Counted from the first letter of the stretch, positions 1 through 8,500 are shown. The stretch is DNA of 39,792 nt from Lactobacillales bacterium (GCA_015059545.1 SVAG01000008.1:1-39792), one strand, 5' to 3'. Notes: generated by a model not told the origin, from the letters alone. A program made the numbers and translations.

Positions 1-38
1 TTTAAATACCCCCCCCCGAAGTTACTATTTGCTACCAT
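1..38 (-). CDS. Start of an unidentified gene, cut by window edge, with G9 tract
   Basis: Only the first twelve codons are in the window. They read MVANSNFGGGYL and stay open to position 1. The start is supported by an AAGGAG ribosome site nine bases before the ATG (minus strand, about 48-53). The three glycine codons are three GGG triplets, giving nine consecutive G (positions 9-17 as C on the plus strand), very unusual in such AT-rich DNA. The gene follows ftsK on the same strand. Nothing can be said about the product. A homopolymer this close to the start could make the gene phase variable; it could also be a sequencing length error. Confidence 0.6.
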   Translation of the reverse strand, partial: MVANSNFGGGYL

Positions 39-92
39 ATTTTTACACTCCTTTACTATATATCTATATACTATATTACAATAAAAATATTT

Positions 93-2291
93 CTATTCTT
101 CTTCTTTTTCAATTTTTACTAATACTTCTCTAGGTTTTGAACCATTAGGTGGTCCAATTATTCCTCTTTCTTCAAGTAAATCTATACAACGCGCTGCTCT
201 ATTATAACCTAATCTAAATCTTCTTTGTAATAATGAAGCACTTGCTTTTCCTTGTGTTACTACAAATTCTACTATTTCATTATAAAGTGGTTCTTCTGTA
301 GCATCTCTACTATCAGATGGTTCTATGCTTGAAGTTGCCTTCATTTCTTCATCATCCATAGTAAGTGTTTCATCATATCTAGCAATTTGTTGTTTAATTG
401 TGTGATCTACTACACTTTTTATTTCTTCATCACTTAAGAAAGTACCTTGAATTCTAAGTGGTGTATTTTCACCTTGTGGTAAAAATAACATATCCCCTTT
501 ACCTAATAATTTTTCAGCACCTGATGAATCAAGTATTGTTCTTGAATCTATATTAGAAGCTACTGCAAATGCTATACGAGATGGTATATTTGCTTTAATA
601 ACCCCTGTAATTACATCAGCAGATGGTCTTTGAGTTGCTACTATTAAATGAATTCCTGCAGCTCTAGCCATTTGTGTAATACGCATAATAGAATCTTCTA
701 CTTCTTTTGCTGCTACTAACATAAGGTCTGCAAGTTCGTCTATTATAACAACGATAAATGGTAAATGTCTTAATTTATCATCTTCACTTCTAGATTCATT
801 TTCTTTATCTATATATGCATTATATCCAGCAATATTTTTAGTCTTACTATCACTAAATAAATCATATCTTCTTTCCATTTCAACAACTATTTTTTTAAGA
901 GCTATATTTGCTTTTCTAGCATCCGTTACAACTGGAGCCATTAAATGTGGTACACCATTATACATAGAAAGTTCAACTTTTTTAGGATCGACTAATACTA
1001 ATTTCACTTCATCTGGTTTTGATCTCATTAACATTGAAACTATAATACTATTTATACATACTGATTTCCCACTACCTGTAGATCCTGCTACTAAAAGGTG
1101 TGGCGTTTTATTTATTTCGCAATATACGGGTTTACCCATTATATTTTTTCCAAGTGTTACTAAAAGTTTTGAATCATTATAAGATGATGGTACTGTTTCT
1201 AATATTTCTCTTACAGTAACTGCTGATTTTACTTTATTTGGTATTTCAACACCAATTGTAGATTTACCAGGTATTGGAGCTTCTATACGAACATCACGTG
1301 CAGCTAAAGCTAAAGCTATTTCTTTATTTAAACTTGCGACTTTACTAACTTTAGTACCTGATTTAATTTCTACTTCATATTGTGTAACTGTTGGTCCTGG
1401 ATTAATTGCAACTACATGGCCTTCTACCCCAAAATCTTTTAATACTTGTTGTAATGTTTCTACATTATGATTTATAGTTTCTTTAGATTCCATATTTTTA
1501 CTTTTAACTGGTTTTGCTAATAAACTAATTGGAGGTAATTTATAACCTTTAGTATCTGGTTCAAAATCATCTTTAAGAGGTTTTACTTCTTCTTTTATTT
1601 CTTCTTTTGGTTCTTCATCTACTCTTATAAGTTGATCAATAGAAGATACTACTACTTTATTATCATTATCATAAGCTTCTTCTGTTTCTTTAATATGTTT
1701 ATCTTTTTTCTTTTCTTTTCTATTTGCTCTTTTTTCACTCATATTTTTACATACATCATATATTGAAAATCCTGAAAACATTATAAATCCACAAATAATT
1801 AATGCAATAAATGCTACTCTAGTTCCATTTATATCTAATAATGAAACAAACATACATGAGAAAATCGCACCTATTATTCCCCCACCTAAATTAGCTTTTG
1901 TTGACATATTAGATATTGTACTAAAGAAATTACTTACTGTTTCTGTAATTATCTTTGTACCTTCTAAATCTTTATCTTTTAGATATTCCATATGAGAACA
2001 TACTAATAATCCTATTAAAAATATATAAAATCCTACTAATCTAGAATTAAAGAAATCTGGTTTTTCTCTTTTTATTATCATATAAGATCCAATAATAATT
2101 AATGATAATAAAAATACAAAATCAAAAGGTCCTGCTAAAAATACTGCAAAACTACTTATAAAATGTCCAATTGGTCCACTTTTTGGTATCCATCCTATTA
2201 TGGCAATTAATATAAGGAAAAAACCAATTAATTCTACTGAAAATCCGGTACTCTTTTTCTTAGTTTCTTTTCTTTTTTTCTTCTTTGCCAT
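93..2291 (-). CDS. ftsK: DNA translocase FtsK/SpoIIIE
   Basis: Septal, membrane-anchored ATP-driven DNA pump that clears chromosomes from the closing septum (or into the forespore in spore formers). The first ~180 residues hold a basic start (MAKKKKRK) and about four to five hydrophobic membrane segments; then comes a charged linker, then the motor with Walker A GSTGSGKS near residue 400 and Walker B VVIIDELADLM. The last ~65 residues form the winged-helix gamma domain (LLQRRFRLGYNRAARCIDLLEERG) that reads polar DNA sequences. At 732 residues it is near the usual length of SpoIIIE/FtsK of Bacillota. The start is set by AGGAGG ten bases upstream. A TATAAT box lies at 2316-2321, just after the terminator of the upstream RNA. 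Sequence alone does not separate vegetative FtsK from sporulation SpoIIIE. Confidence 0.96.
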   Translation of the reverse strand: MAKKKKRKETKKKSTGFSVELIGFFLILIAIIGWIPKSGPIGHFISSFAVFLAGPFDFVFLLSLIIIGSYMIIKREKPDFFNSRLVGFYIFLIGLLVCSHMEYLKDKDLEGTKIITETVSNFFSTISNMSTKANLGGGIIGAIFSCMFVSLLDINGTRVAFIALIICGFIMFSGFSIYDVCKNMSEKRANRKEKKKDKHIKETEEAYDNDNKVVVSSIDQLIRVDEEPKEEIKEEVKPLKDDFEPDTKGYKLPPISLLAKPVKSKNMESKETINHNVETLQQVLKDFGVEGHVVAINPGPTVTQYEVEIKSGTKVSKVASLNKEIALALAARDVRIEAPIPGKSTIGVEIPNKVKSAVTVREILETVPSSYNDSKLLVTLGKNIMGKPVYCEINKTPHLLVAGSTGSGKSVCINSIIVSMLMRSKPDEVKLVLVDPKKVELSMYNGVPHLMAPVVTDARKANIALKKIVVEMERRYDLFSDSKTKNIAGYNAYIDKENESRSEDDKLRHLPFIVVIIDELADLMLVAAKEVEDSIMRITQMARAAGIHLIVATQRPSADVITGVIKANIPSRIAFAVASNIDSRTILDSSGAEKLLGKGDMLFLPQGENTPLRIQGTFLSDEEIKSVVDHTIKQQIARYDETLTMDDEEMKATSSIEPSDSRDATEEPLYNEIVEFVVTQGKASASLLQRRFRLGYNRAARCIDLLEERGIIGPPNGSKPREVLVKIEKEEE

Positions 2292-2332
2292 GTCATTACC
2301 TCCTACGATATATAAATTATATCACAAAAAAC

Positions 2333-2492
2333 AAAAAAAAACTAGAGATAGCAATAACGACAAAACCGGGCTTCCCAGGTGGGCGTAACATGTAAGCTTT
2401 AGGATCCTTAAATTAATAAGTATTCAACACCACTTAGCAATTATACTCCCAATCGTTATAAGTGTAGGTTTTTCTTAAAAACTATCTCTAGT
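2333..2492 (-). ncRNA. Structured non-coding RNA, 6S RNA-like candidate
   Basis: About 160 bases without an ORF but with complete transcription signals: a TTGCAT-N17-TATAAT promoter just upstream, a predicted start at the A of 2492, and a run of eight U at 2333-2340. The ends pair exactly over 11 bp (2482-2492 with 2341-2351), and a second long-range helix forms inside it (2453-2459 with 2354-2360), followed by a GGG/CCC helix. A long rod closed by pairing of both ends, about 160-200 nt and independently transcribed, is the hallmark of 6S RNA, which binds sigma-A RNA polymerase. The SRP RNA motif, RNase P motifs and tmRNA features are absent. The segment is more GC-rich near 2370-2390 than its surroundings. 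RNA gene: fairly sure; 6S identity: a guess. Confidence 0.6.
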
Positions 2493-2498
2493 AACTTA

Positions 2499-2527
2499 AT
2501 TATATCAATTAAAATTTATAAATGCAA
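2499..2527 (-). promoter_or_regulatory. Promoter of the candidate ncRNA
   Basis: On the minus strand TTGCAT (2522-2527) is followed by a 17-base spacer and a perfect TATAAT (2499-2504). The next purine at +1 spacing is the A of 2492, exactly where the long closing stem of the RNA begins. Confidence 0.8.
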
Positions 2528-2547
2528 TAGTAATTTTATTACTTTAC

Positions 2548-2571
2548 AAAAAAAAGTTAGTAAACTAACTT
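2548..2571 (-). terminator. Intrinsic terminator after the pseudopilin gene
   Basis: Stem AAGTTAG / CTAACTT with a four-base loop, followed by eight U on the minus strand. The TAG stop of the pseudopilin (2565-2567) is inside the stem. Confidence 0.85.
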
Positions 2572-2924
2572 TCTATATTCTCAGAACATTTATTATCTAT
2601 GCTATAAACAAAATTTTCATTTTCATCTACTGTTACTTTTATAGTATTATCTTTAAACTCATCATCATCCATACTTATATAATCTTCTTCTATTAAAGTA
2701 TTTACTGTAATACAAAATACATTTTCTGATTTAATAATATATTTAGAATGATCTCTTACATAACTACCAGCATCAGAAAATAAAACTTGTTTTTGAGCTG
2801 AAGTCAATTCTTTTTCTTTTTTATCTTGTTGTTCTAAAACCAATGGTGTAACAACTAATGCAAGAAGACCAAGCATTGTTATAACTGCAAGTACCTCTAT
2901 AAGTGTAAATCCTTTATTTTTCAT
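2565..2924 (-). CDS. Type IV pilin-like (pseudopilin) protein
   Basis: 119-residue secreted/pilus-type protein with a class III (prepilin) signal: MKNKGFTLIEVLAVITMLGLL, cleaved after the Gly by a prepilin peptidase, Glu at +5 as in true pilins. The hydrophobic N-terminal helix is followed by a small soluble domain with two Cys (residues ~71 and ~113) that may form the usual C-terminal disulfide loop. The gene follows the LCP gene by 49 bases with no clear own promoter, so co-transcription is likely. No pilus ATPase, platform protein or peptidase is in the window. Could serve a pilus, a competence pseudopilus or a minor surface structure. Confidence 0.85.
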   Translation of the reverse strand: MKNKGFTLIEVLAVITMLGLLALVVTPLVLEQQDKKEKELTSAQKQVLFSDAGSYVRDHSKYIIKSENVFCITVNTLIEEDYISMDDDEFKDNTIKVTVDENENFVYSIDNKCSENIES

Positions 2925-2973
2925 ATTACCACCTACTTTAATTTTACATTATTATTTTTTTTAAGTCAATAAA

Positions 2974-4929
2974 CTATTCAAGGCCTTCTATTCCTGTTAT
3001 ATCATCTATATCTATATCTTCATTTTCTGATTTAGAATCTGATGATTCTTCTACTTTTTCCTCTATTTCTTTATTGTTTGAATTATTATCTTCTTCAATA
3101 TTAGAATTAGTATCTACTTTAACTACAGTTAAAATTAATTCTGTAACACTAACTAAATCAGTTCCTTTATTATAATTTTGATATAAAACTGTACCATCTT
3201 CACCACTATCTTTTTCTATATATTTAATAGTTACATCAAGATTTAATTTTTTAGCTAAAGATTTAGCTTCACTTTCTGTTTTTCCAACAAAGCTAGGTAA
3301 TTTAGTAGTTTCATATTCACCTTTACCTATTACTACTTCTTTATAATCTTCATCTATATCAAAACTAAATTCTTTTATAAGAGTGGCTTTTTCTTCATTT
3401 AAATTTATCTTCATTGCTTTTTTTACATCTTTTATACTACCATCATATAAAACATAATTATATAAATTTAAACCTGTTCTTTCATCATATATTCTAGCAT
3501 CATAACCACTTAAATGAAGTCTTCTAAATCCAACTAAATCTTCTAATTTAGCATCACTACTTTTTACTAATATATCTTTTCCAATATTATATAATGATAA
3601 AATTTGTTCTGTACTCATATTAGTTTCCATACTATTACTAACTTTATCAAGTAAATCACTTATAGTATCCAAACTTTTTATTTCTTTTAATTTATTTAAA
3701 GTAGCTCTTAAAACTAATTGTTGGTTTTCTCCTCTAACAAAGTCACTTCTATAACCCTTAGTCCATTTGCTAGAACATTTTGATGTATTATTTTTTCTAT
3801 TTCTTGATAATGCTAAAGCTTGTTCTCCATTTAATTTTTGCAATCCTTCTTCTACGTAAATAGTATTTTTACCCCATTTACGGCTACTATTTTGTTCACA
3901 AAAACTATATGGAACATCAACTTCAACACCACCTAAAGCATCTATTATATTTACTACACCTTTAAAATTTATTTTTACATAATAATCTATTTTAATATCT
4001 ACTAATTCTTCAATTGTACTAATCATACAATCTTCACCATATATAGCTGCATGTGTAATCTTATTTTTTGCTTTATCCTTAAAACAAGATATTGGTACAT
4101 ATGAATCTCTTGGAATACTAAGTATTGTTGTCGTAAGTGTATTTGGGTTAAATGTAAGTAACATTAATGCATCTCCATTAAATGCACTATTTTTTAATGA
4201 TTCTTCATCACTATCTACCCCCATAATTAATATACTAAATGGTTCTTTCACAATATTTTTTTTATTAACTTCTTGTTTAATTATTTTTTCTTTTGTATAA
4301 ATTATTTTTGTATCTTCATCTAATGATTCATATTTTTCTTCATCTATACTTTTAAGATTATTAACATAACTAGTTGGTACAAATGCATAGTCAATTTTTT
4401 TATCATATAAAGCATCTATTAATGTTAAATAGTCATCATATTCTACTATTTTATTTTTTATATTTTCTTTTTCTATTACTTCTTTTGGTATTTCATTACC
4501 ATCTATACTAGTATAATCACTTATAATACCAATTTTCCCATTACCTATATTTTCTAATTTATAAGATTTGTTTTCTACTAAAGATATTAAACTTGATGAA
4601 TAAATTGTTGAACTACTAGATAAATTATCTATCGTATTATAAGTTTTTAAAATATATTTTGAACCTGTAAATAATATAAAAGTATATATAAGTGTTATAG
4701 GGATTAATTTAAAATATTTTGATTTTCTTTTTACTAAATATTTTAAATATGTAAATGAAAAACCAATGAACATTAAAACTATAATTATTATAATTAATAA
4801 TCTTATAAATGTTTCAATTCCACTCAATAAAGAAAGTGCATATATCATTTTAAAAGAAGCACAAATATTAAAAATAAATAATAATATTAAAATTAAACTT
4901 TTTCCTTTACATCTATTTAAAACACTCAT
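2974..4929 (-). CDS. LytR-CpsA-Psr (LCP) family protein with extra domains
   Basis: LCP enzymes transfer lipid-linked glycopolymers (teichoic acids, capsule) to peptidoglycan outside the membrane. This 651-residue protein has three N-terminal hydrophobic segments (to residue ~95). Next comes a region (~120-215) with the look of a solute-binding half-domain (GKIGIISDYTS, then YDDYLTLIDALYDKKIDYAFV). The LCP domain follows (~235-470), with FSILIMGVDSDEE, the SIPRDSYV arginine/aspartate motif, NKITHAAIYG, and RSDFVRGENQQ. A PASTA-like unit (LPSFVGKTESEAKSLAKKL, ~555-620) and an acidic Glu/Ser/Asn tail end the protein. It is much longer than the usual ~300-400 residues. Promoter TTGTTA-N17-TATAAT lies at 4957-4985. 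LCP assignment is firm; the flanking domain calls are by eye. Confidence 0.92.
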   Translation of the reverse strand: MSVLNRCKGKSLILILLFIFNICASFKMIYALSLLSGIETFIRLLIIIIIVLMFIGFSFTYLKYLVKRKSKYFKLIPITLIYTFILFTGSKYILKTYNTIDNLSSSSTIYSSSLISLVENKSYKLENIGNGKIGIISDYTSIDGNEIPKEVIEKENIKNKIVEYDDYLTLIDALYDKKIDYAFVPTSYVNNLKSIDEEKYESLDEDTKIIYTKEKIIKQEVNKKNIVKEPFSILIMGVDSDEESLKNSAFNGDALMLLTFNPNTLTTTILSIPRDSYVPISCFKDKAKNKITHAAIYGEDCMISTIEELVDIKIDYYVKINFKGVVNIIDALGGVEVDVPYSFCEQNSSRKWGKNTIYVEEGLQKLNGEQALALSRNRKNNTSKCSSKWTKGYRSDFVRGENQQLVLRATLNKLKEIKSLDTISDLLDKVSNSMETNMSTEQILSLYNIGKDILVKSSDAKLEDLVGFRRLHLSGYDARIYDERTGLNLYNYVLYDGSIKDVKKAMKINLNEEKATLIKEFSFDIDEDYKEVVIGKGEYETTKLPSFVGKTESEAKSLAKKLNLDVTIKYIEKDSGEDGTVLYQNYNKGTDLVSVTELILTVVKVDTNSNIEEDNNSNNKEIEEKVEESSDSKSENEDIDIDDITGIEGLE

Positions 4930-4956
4930 ATTCTTATCCTCTCTATCGTATTTTTT

Positions 4957-4985
4957 ATTATACTCTTTTTATTAACTATTAACAA
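4957..4985 (-). promoter_or_regulatory. Promoter of the LCP gene
   Basis: Minus strand TTGTTA (4980-4985), 17-base spacer, TATAAT (4957-4962), about 28 bases before the ATG. Confidence 0.75.
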
Positions 4986-5021
4986 TAATCTTTATTATTT
5001 TTTCCAAATTTTCACATAATA

Positions 5022-5050
5022 TAAAAAAATATCATTATTTATGATATTTT
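5022..5050 (-). terminator. Intrinsic terminator after the metallophosphoesterase gene
   Basis: Stem AAATATCAT / ATGATATTT (5027-5035 with 5041-5049) followed by U-rich sequence on the minus strand. The TAA stop (5035-5037) lies at the loop. Confidence 0.75.
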
Positions 5051-5925
5051 CTTTTAATTTTAAATTCATTTTTTTTATTAAAATCTAATATTGTATTATA
5101 AATTGGATAAAAAATATTAAAAATACGCATTATTCCAGAACATTTAGAAAATGTTATAACTGGTCCATTTACTAACAATTTATCTTCTTTTTTTCTTAAT
5201 GTATTTCTTGCATTAAATACCAAAAATTTTCCTGTTGGACCTATTATACCTTTACTTGAATTCCATAATTCATTTATAATTGGTGGAACACACCCATTAT
5301 GCATATGACCACATACAAAATAATCAAATTCTTTTAATTTATTTTTAATTCTTTTATTATTTAAATTCATAGGAGAATGAATCATAAGTATTTTTAATTT
5401 ATCTTCTGGTAAATCTGATATTATTTTCTTATTTCTATTTAATTTTTTTGATAAACTATTACTACTTTCATCTTTATAATATTCAAGAGGAACAGTTATT
5501 CCTGCAATATATATTTTTTTATCTTCATATTTATCATTATCAAGTAAGTATACATTATTTATTAAACTTATTTCATAAAATAATTGATAACTAAAATAAT
5601 TTTCATAACTATTTTTAATTAGTTTTCTTTTCTTAATTTTATAAAAATCATGATTACCTAATGAAATAACAACTTTAGAAATTTTAGATAAACTTTTAAT
5701 AAAAATTAAAAATTCATCTTTAACTTTATTATCTTTTAAAATATCACTACAATCAATTAAATCACCAGGTATTAAAATATAGTTTGGTTTTATATTTGTT
5801 AAATGTTTTAATAAAATATTTAATTTTTTTAAAGTTCCATGACTAAAATGAATATCACTTATAATTGATATTCTTATATTGTCTTTATTATATAATTTAT
5901 ATGTCGTTGTATGTAACCTTTTCAT
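5035..5925 (-). CDS. Calcineurin-like metallophosphoesterase
   Basis: 296-residue cytoplasmic phosphoesterase of the calcineurin-like superfamily. The metal-binding motifs appear in order: SDIHFS (D-x-H, residue ~22), GDLID (~54), GNHD (~96), a histidine in MIHSPMN (~183) and GHMHNG (~208). These give the two-metal centre used to hydrolyse phosphate esters. No membrane segment is evident at the N-terminus, unlike the YkuE/YaeI group. The substrate cannot be read from sequence. It is preceded by a strong TTGACT-N17-TATAAT promoter and appears to be transcribed alone. Confidence 0.88.
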   Translation of the reverse strand: MKRLHTTTYKLYNKDNIRISIISDIHFSHGTLKKLNILLKHLTNIKPNYILIPGDLIDCSDILKDNKVKDEFLIFIKSLSKISKVVISLGNHDFYKIKKRKLIKNSYENYFSYQLFYEISLINNVYLLDNDKYEDKKIYIAGITVPLEYYKDESSNSLSKKLNRNKKIISDLPEDKLKILMIHSPMNLNNKRIKNKLKEFDYFVCGHMHNGCVPPIINELWNSSKGIIGPTGKFLVFNARNTLRKKEDKLLVNGPVITFSKCSGIMRIFNIFYPIYNTILDFNKKNEFKIKRKYHK

Positions 5926-5940
5926 GAAACCACCTTTTCA

Positions 5941-5969
5941 ATTATATAAAAATATTCAGTTAAAGTCAA
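5941..5969 (-). promoter_or_regulatory. Promoter of the metallophosphoesterase gene
   Basis: Minus strand TTGACT (5964-5969), 17-base spacer, TATAAT (5941-5946). It is divergent from the tRNA-Cys promoter; the two -35 boxes are 27 bases apart. Confidence 0.8.
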
Positions 5970-5996
5970 AAAAATTCATTTAAATCATAAAATATA

Positions 5997-6025
5997 TTGA
6001 AATTAAAAAAAATATTTGTTATAAT
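5997..6025 (+). promoter_or_regulatory. Promoter of tRNA-Cys
   Basis: Plus strand TTGAAA (5997-6002), 17-base spacer, TATAAT (6020-6025), 12 bases before the mature tRNA 5' end. Confidence 0.8.
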
Positions 6026-6037
6026 TAATTTGCTTAT

Positions 6038-6111
6038 GGGTCTATAGCCAAGTGGTAAGGCATGGGACTGCAACTCCCTGATCGTTGGTTCAAATCCGAC
6101 TAGGCCCTCCA
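6038..6111 (+). tRNA. tRNA-Cys(GCA)
   Basis: A full cloverleaf of 74 bases with CCA encoded. Acceptor GGGTCTA pairs with TAGGCCC (one G-U), the T arm is GTTGG/CCGAC with TTCAAAT loop, and the anticodon loop CTGCAAC gives GCA at 6070-6072. The discriminator base is U, as expected for cysteine tRNAs. It stands alone with its own promoter and terminator and is one of only two plus-strand genes in the window. Confidence 0.97.
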
Positions 6112-6114
6112 TAA

Positions 6115-6146
6115 AAAAATTAAACTCAAGAAATTCTTGAGTTTTT
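6115..6146. terminator. Bidirectional terminator between tRNA-Cys and the DUF3592-like gene
   Basis: Stem AAACTCAAG / CTTGAGTTT (6122-6130 with 6136-6144), T run on the plus side and A run (T on the minus strand) on the other side. It serves the tRNA and, in reverse, the convergent gene ending at 6149. Confidence 0.85.
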
Positions 6147-6148
6147 AT

Positions 6149-6904
6149 TTATTTAAATGTATTTTCATCTATTTTATAATATTCAACATGAGGTGTACCT
6201 ACTCCAGTAAGTTCTATTTCAAAATCTATGTAATAATTATTATAATTACTTGGATCATATAGTAAATCACATAATCCAGAATCATAATTATGCATTCTAC
6301 TTTTATATAAAGGTAAGCCTTTTAAAGTTTTAATAGATCCATCAGGAAATTGATAGTTAATACTCATAGCTTGAATCGAACGACCATTTACAGTAATATT
6401 TGTGTGAACTAATTCATAAGGTATTCCTTTAACTAATATACCATTATTTGCTAATTGTTTCATCACTTTTATTTTCTTTATATTTTTTATTAAAATTACT
6501 CCACCTATTGCTATAAAAATAAGTGGTAATAATAAGAATAATAAAAACATATTTGAACTATTTTTATCATAATCAGTTAAACATTCACTTGGATTTTTTG
6601 TATTAAAATAAACTATTCCTTTAGTATTTTTTGTATTACTAGAAATATTGCTTAAACATTTATATTCTACTCCCTCTACTTCATAATAATAAACTGGATT
6701 GTAATTTACTCCATCATCATCAGATTCTTCTAACCATTCAATATTATTAGCATTAACTTGTGCATTTAAATTACTTTCTTTATTTTTAACATTAATTACA
6801 ATAATACCTATTATAGCTATAAAGATTAATCCAACTACAATAAATATAATTGGTAAAGTAAAATTCTTTCTAGCATTTTTATAATTTATTTTATATGTTG
6901 TCAT
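6149..6904 (-). CDS. Two-pass membrane protein, DUF3592-like
   Basis: 251 residues with two membrane segments (about 17-38 and 122-142). Between them is an external ~80-residue domain containing YNPVYYYEVEGVEYKC and GIVYFNTKNPSECL, the pattern of DUF3592-type proteins (a Tyr-Pro-x-Val-like strand followed by YxP-type segment). The C-terminal ~100 residues are cytoplasmic and repeat a similar beta-rich motif (MSINYQFPDGSIKTLKG). Function unknown. It begins ten bases after the aminopeptidase gene and is probably in its operon. Start supported by GGTGATTTT before ATG. Confidence 0.6.
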   Translation of the reverse strand: MTTYKINYKNARKNFTLPIIFIVVGLIFIAIIGIIVINVKNKESNLNAQVNANNIEWLEESDDDGVNYNPVYYYEVEGVEYKCLSNISSNTKNTKGIVYFNTKNPSECLTDYDKNSSNMFLLFLLLPLIFIAIGGVILIKNIKKIKVMKQLANNGILVKGIPYELVHTNITVNGRSIQAMSINYQFPDGSIKTLKGLPLYKSRMHNYDSGLCDLLYDPSNYNNYYIDFEIELTGVGTPHVEYYKIDENTFK

Positions 6905-6914
6905 AAAATCACCT

Positions 6915-8099
6915 CTAATTTAATATATACTTTCCATTTTCATAAATTTTAATTATTTTATTATCATATGTTTTTATTATAATTTCTAAATCATCTGTTC
7001 CAATCATAAAATCAACATGAACATCTGATAAATTTAATCCTCTATCTAACAATTCTTCTTCATTATAATTGTTGAAATTATTAAAGCATTTATAAAAACC
7101 TCTACCAAGCGCTAAATGACAAGATGCATTTTCATCTAATAAAGTAACTCCAAAATTTAAATTTAATTTAGATATTGGACTATAATTTTCTACTATTGCA
7201 CATTCTCCTAAATAACAAGAATTAGAATCACTTTCTATTATTCCTTTTAAAGTTTCATAACCTATTTCAGCATCATATTCAATTACTTTTCCGTTTTCAA
7301 ATTTAAGATAAAAATTATCTATTGATTTACCATTATAAAAAAGTGGTTTAGAATTATAGACAATTCCTTCTGTTTTTCTAAAATCTGGACTTGTAAATAT
7401 TTCATAACTTGGCATATTTGTTATACCTTTAGTAGCAGTATCACACCATATACTATTTTCTGATAATGCTATTTTTAAATCTGTACCTAAACTATTTTTA
7501 TAATAAATTTCTTTTATTTTTAAATTATTTAATTTTTCTATTATTTGTTTATTTTTTATAAAAAAATTGTTCCATTCTTCTATAGAATTATTATTACAAA
7601 TTTTATATAGGGTATTTTCTAATATTTGATAAGAATTAATATTATTATTAAATAATTTATCTGCCCATATTTTATTTGGTAATACAGCATAACACCAATT
7701 TATTTTATATTCTAATTTATATTTATTAAAAATACTTTTTGTTTTTTCTTTTATATAACATGATTTAGATATTTTTTCTTCTTCTATATCTTCCATTATA
7801 TTTGGTATAGGTGAACGAAAAATTAAAAATTTTGCATTTTTACTAGCAAATTCATTCCATATAGAATCATCAAAAAACAGATTATTTTCAATATCATTAA
7901 GATTTATTTCTTTTAATAATTCATGTTCTTTTTGTATATCTTCCTTATCTAAATAAATATCATTTATACCTTTAGAATTTAAATAATTTAACATTATTTC
8001 TATTAACTCTTGATTAATAACATCATAATTTATAAAAAGAATATCTTCTTTTTTATAATCAACACAATATAATAATAAGTCTATATATTTAAAAAACAT
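6915..8099 (-). CDS. M29 family metal aminopeptidase (AmpS/PepS type)
   Basis: 394-residue cytoplasmic exopeptidase that removes N-terminal residues using a two-metal (Zn/Co) site. The family pattern is clear in the second half: YLGECAIVENYSPISK (metal-binding Glu), LLDENASCHLALGRGFY (His and catalytic Tyr) and LSDVHVDFMIG (His and Asp ligands). Length fits the ~400 residues of the family. The better start is the ATG at 8097-8099 behind GGTGATAT; a GTG three codons further upstream lies within that ribosome site. TATAAT is at 8118-8123. The N-terminal half is more divergent than usual. Confidence 0.9.
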   Translation of the reverse strand: MFFKYIDLLLYCVDYKKEDILFINYDVINQELIEIMLNYLNSKGINDIYLDKEDIQKEHELLKEINLNDIENNLFFDDSIWNEFASKNAKFLIFRSPIPNIMEDIEEEKISKSCYIKEKTKSIFNKYKLEYKINWCYAVLPNKIWADKLFNNNINSYQILENTLYKICNNNSIEEWNNFFIKNKQIIEKLNNLKIKEIYYKNSLGTDLKIALSENSIWCDTATKGITNMPSYEIFTSPDFRKTEGIVYNSKPLFYNGKSIDNFYLKFENGKVIEYDAEIGYETLKGIIESDSNSCYLGECAIVENYSPISKLNLNFGVTLLDENASCHLALGRGFYKCFNNFNNYNEEELLDRGLNLSDVHVDFMIGTDDLEIIIKTYDNKIIKIYENGKYILN

Positions 8100-8151
8100 A
8101 TATATCACCTTATAAATATTATACTATAAATGATTTGTTTCTTATAAATTA

Positions 8152-8182
8152 TAAAAAAAACTTTACATATTAAATGTAAAGT
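8152..8182 (-). terminator. Intrinsic terminator after the 58-residue gene
   Basis: Stem ACTTTACAT / ATGTAAAGT (8160-8168 with 8174-8182) and eight U on the minus strand. The TAA stop (8183-8185) touches the stem. Confidence 0.85.
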
Positions 8183-8359
8183 TTATTTCATATATTTTTC
8201 TATTTTTTCTTTTTCAATATTAACTATTTTACTACCATTAATAACATATTTACAGTTTTCTTCTAATACTAATATAATGCTAAATATTTCTTCATCATGC
8301 TTAATATTATATTCTTCTATAAATTGTTTTAATTCTTCATCTCTTAATATTTTACTCAT
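8183..8359 (-). CDS. Small protein of unknown function, 58 residues
   Basis: Starts MSKILRDEELKQFIEEY and ends in IEKEKIEKYMK. The start at 8357-8359 is chosen because AAGGAGGG lies six bases upstream; the longer upstream reading in the same frame lacks a ribosome site and runs through intergenic DNA. Composition is acidic and helical with a short hydrophobic strand (IFSIILVLEE). It is single, lying between two intrinsic terminators (8501-8531 upstream, 8152-8182 downstream). I do not recognise it. Confidence 0.7.
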   Translation of the reverse strand: MSKILRDEELKQFIEEYNIKHDEEIFSIILVLEENCKYVINGSKIVNIEKEKIEKYMK

Positions 8360-8500
8360 ATTATCCCTCCTTGAATAAGTATTAAAACATAAAATTAAAA
8401 TACTTTCAAATGACAAATTTGAATAATTTAAATAGATTTTCTTTACAAATTTTGTATTTCTGTATAACAGATTTTCTATTCTTGTTAATAATAACAAACA

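Noticed and set aside
2333-2492. SRP RNA or RNase P RNA as identity of the structured RNA
   Set aside because: The SRP apical motif (GGTCCGGAAGGAAGC-like) and the RNase P conserved blocks are absent.
2333-2492. Riboswitch of ftsK
   Set aside because: The U run separates it from ftsK, which has its own TATAAT and AGGAGG; no known aptamer motif seen.
5941-6146. tRNA-Cys as an integration (att) site
   Set aside because: No duplicated tRNA 3' end and no integrase in the window.
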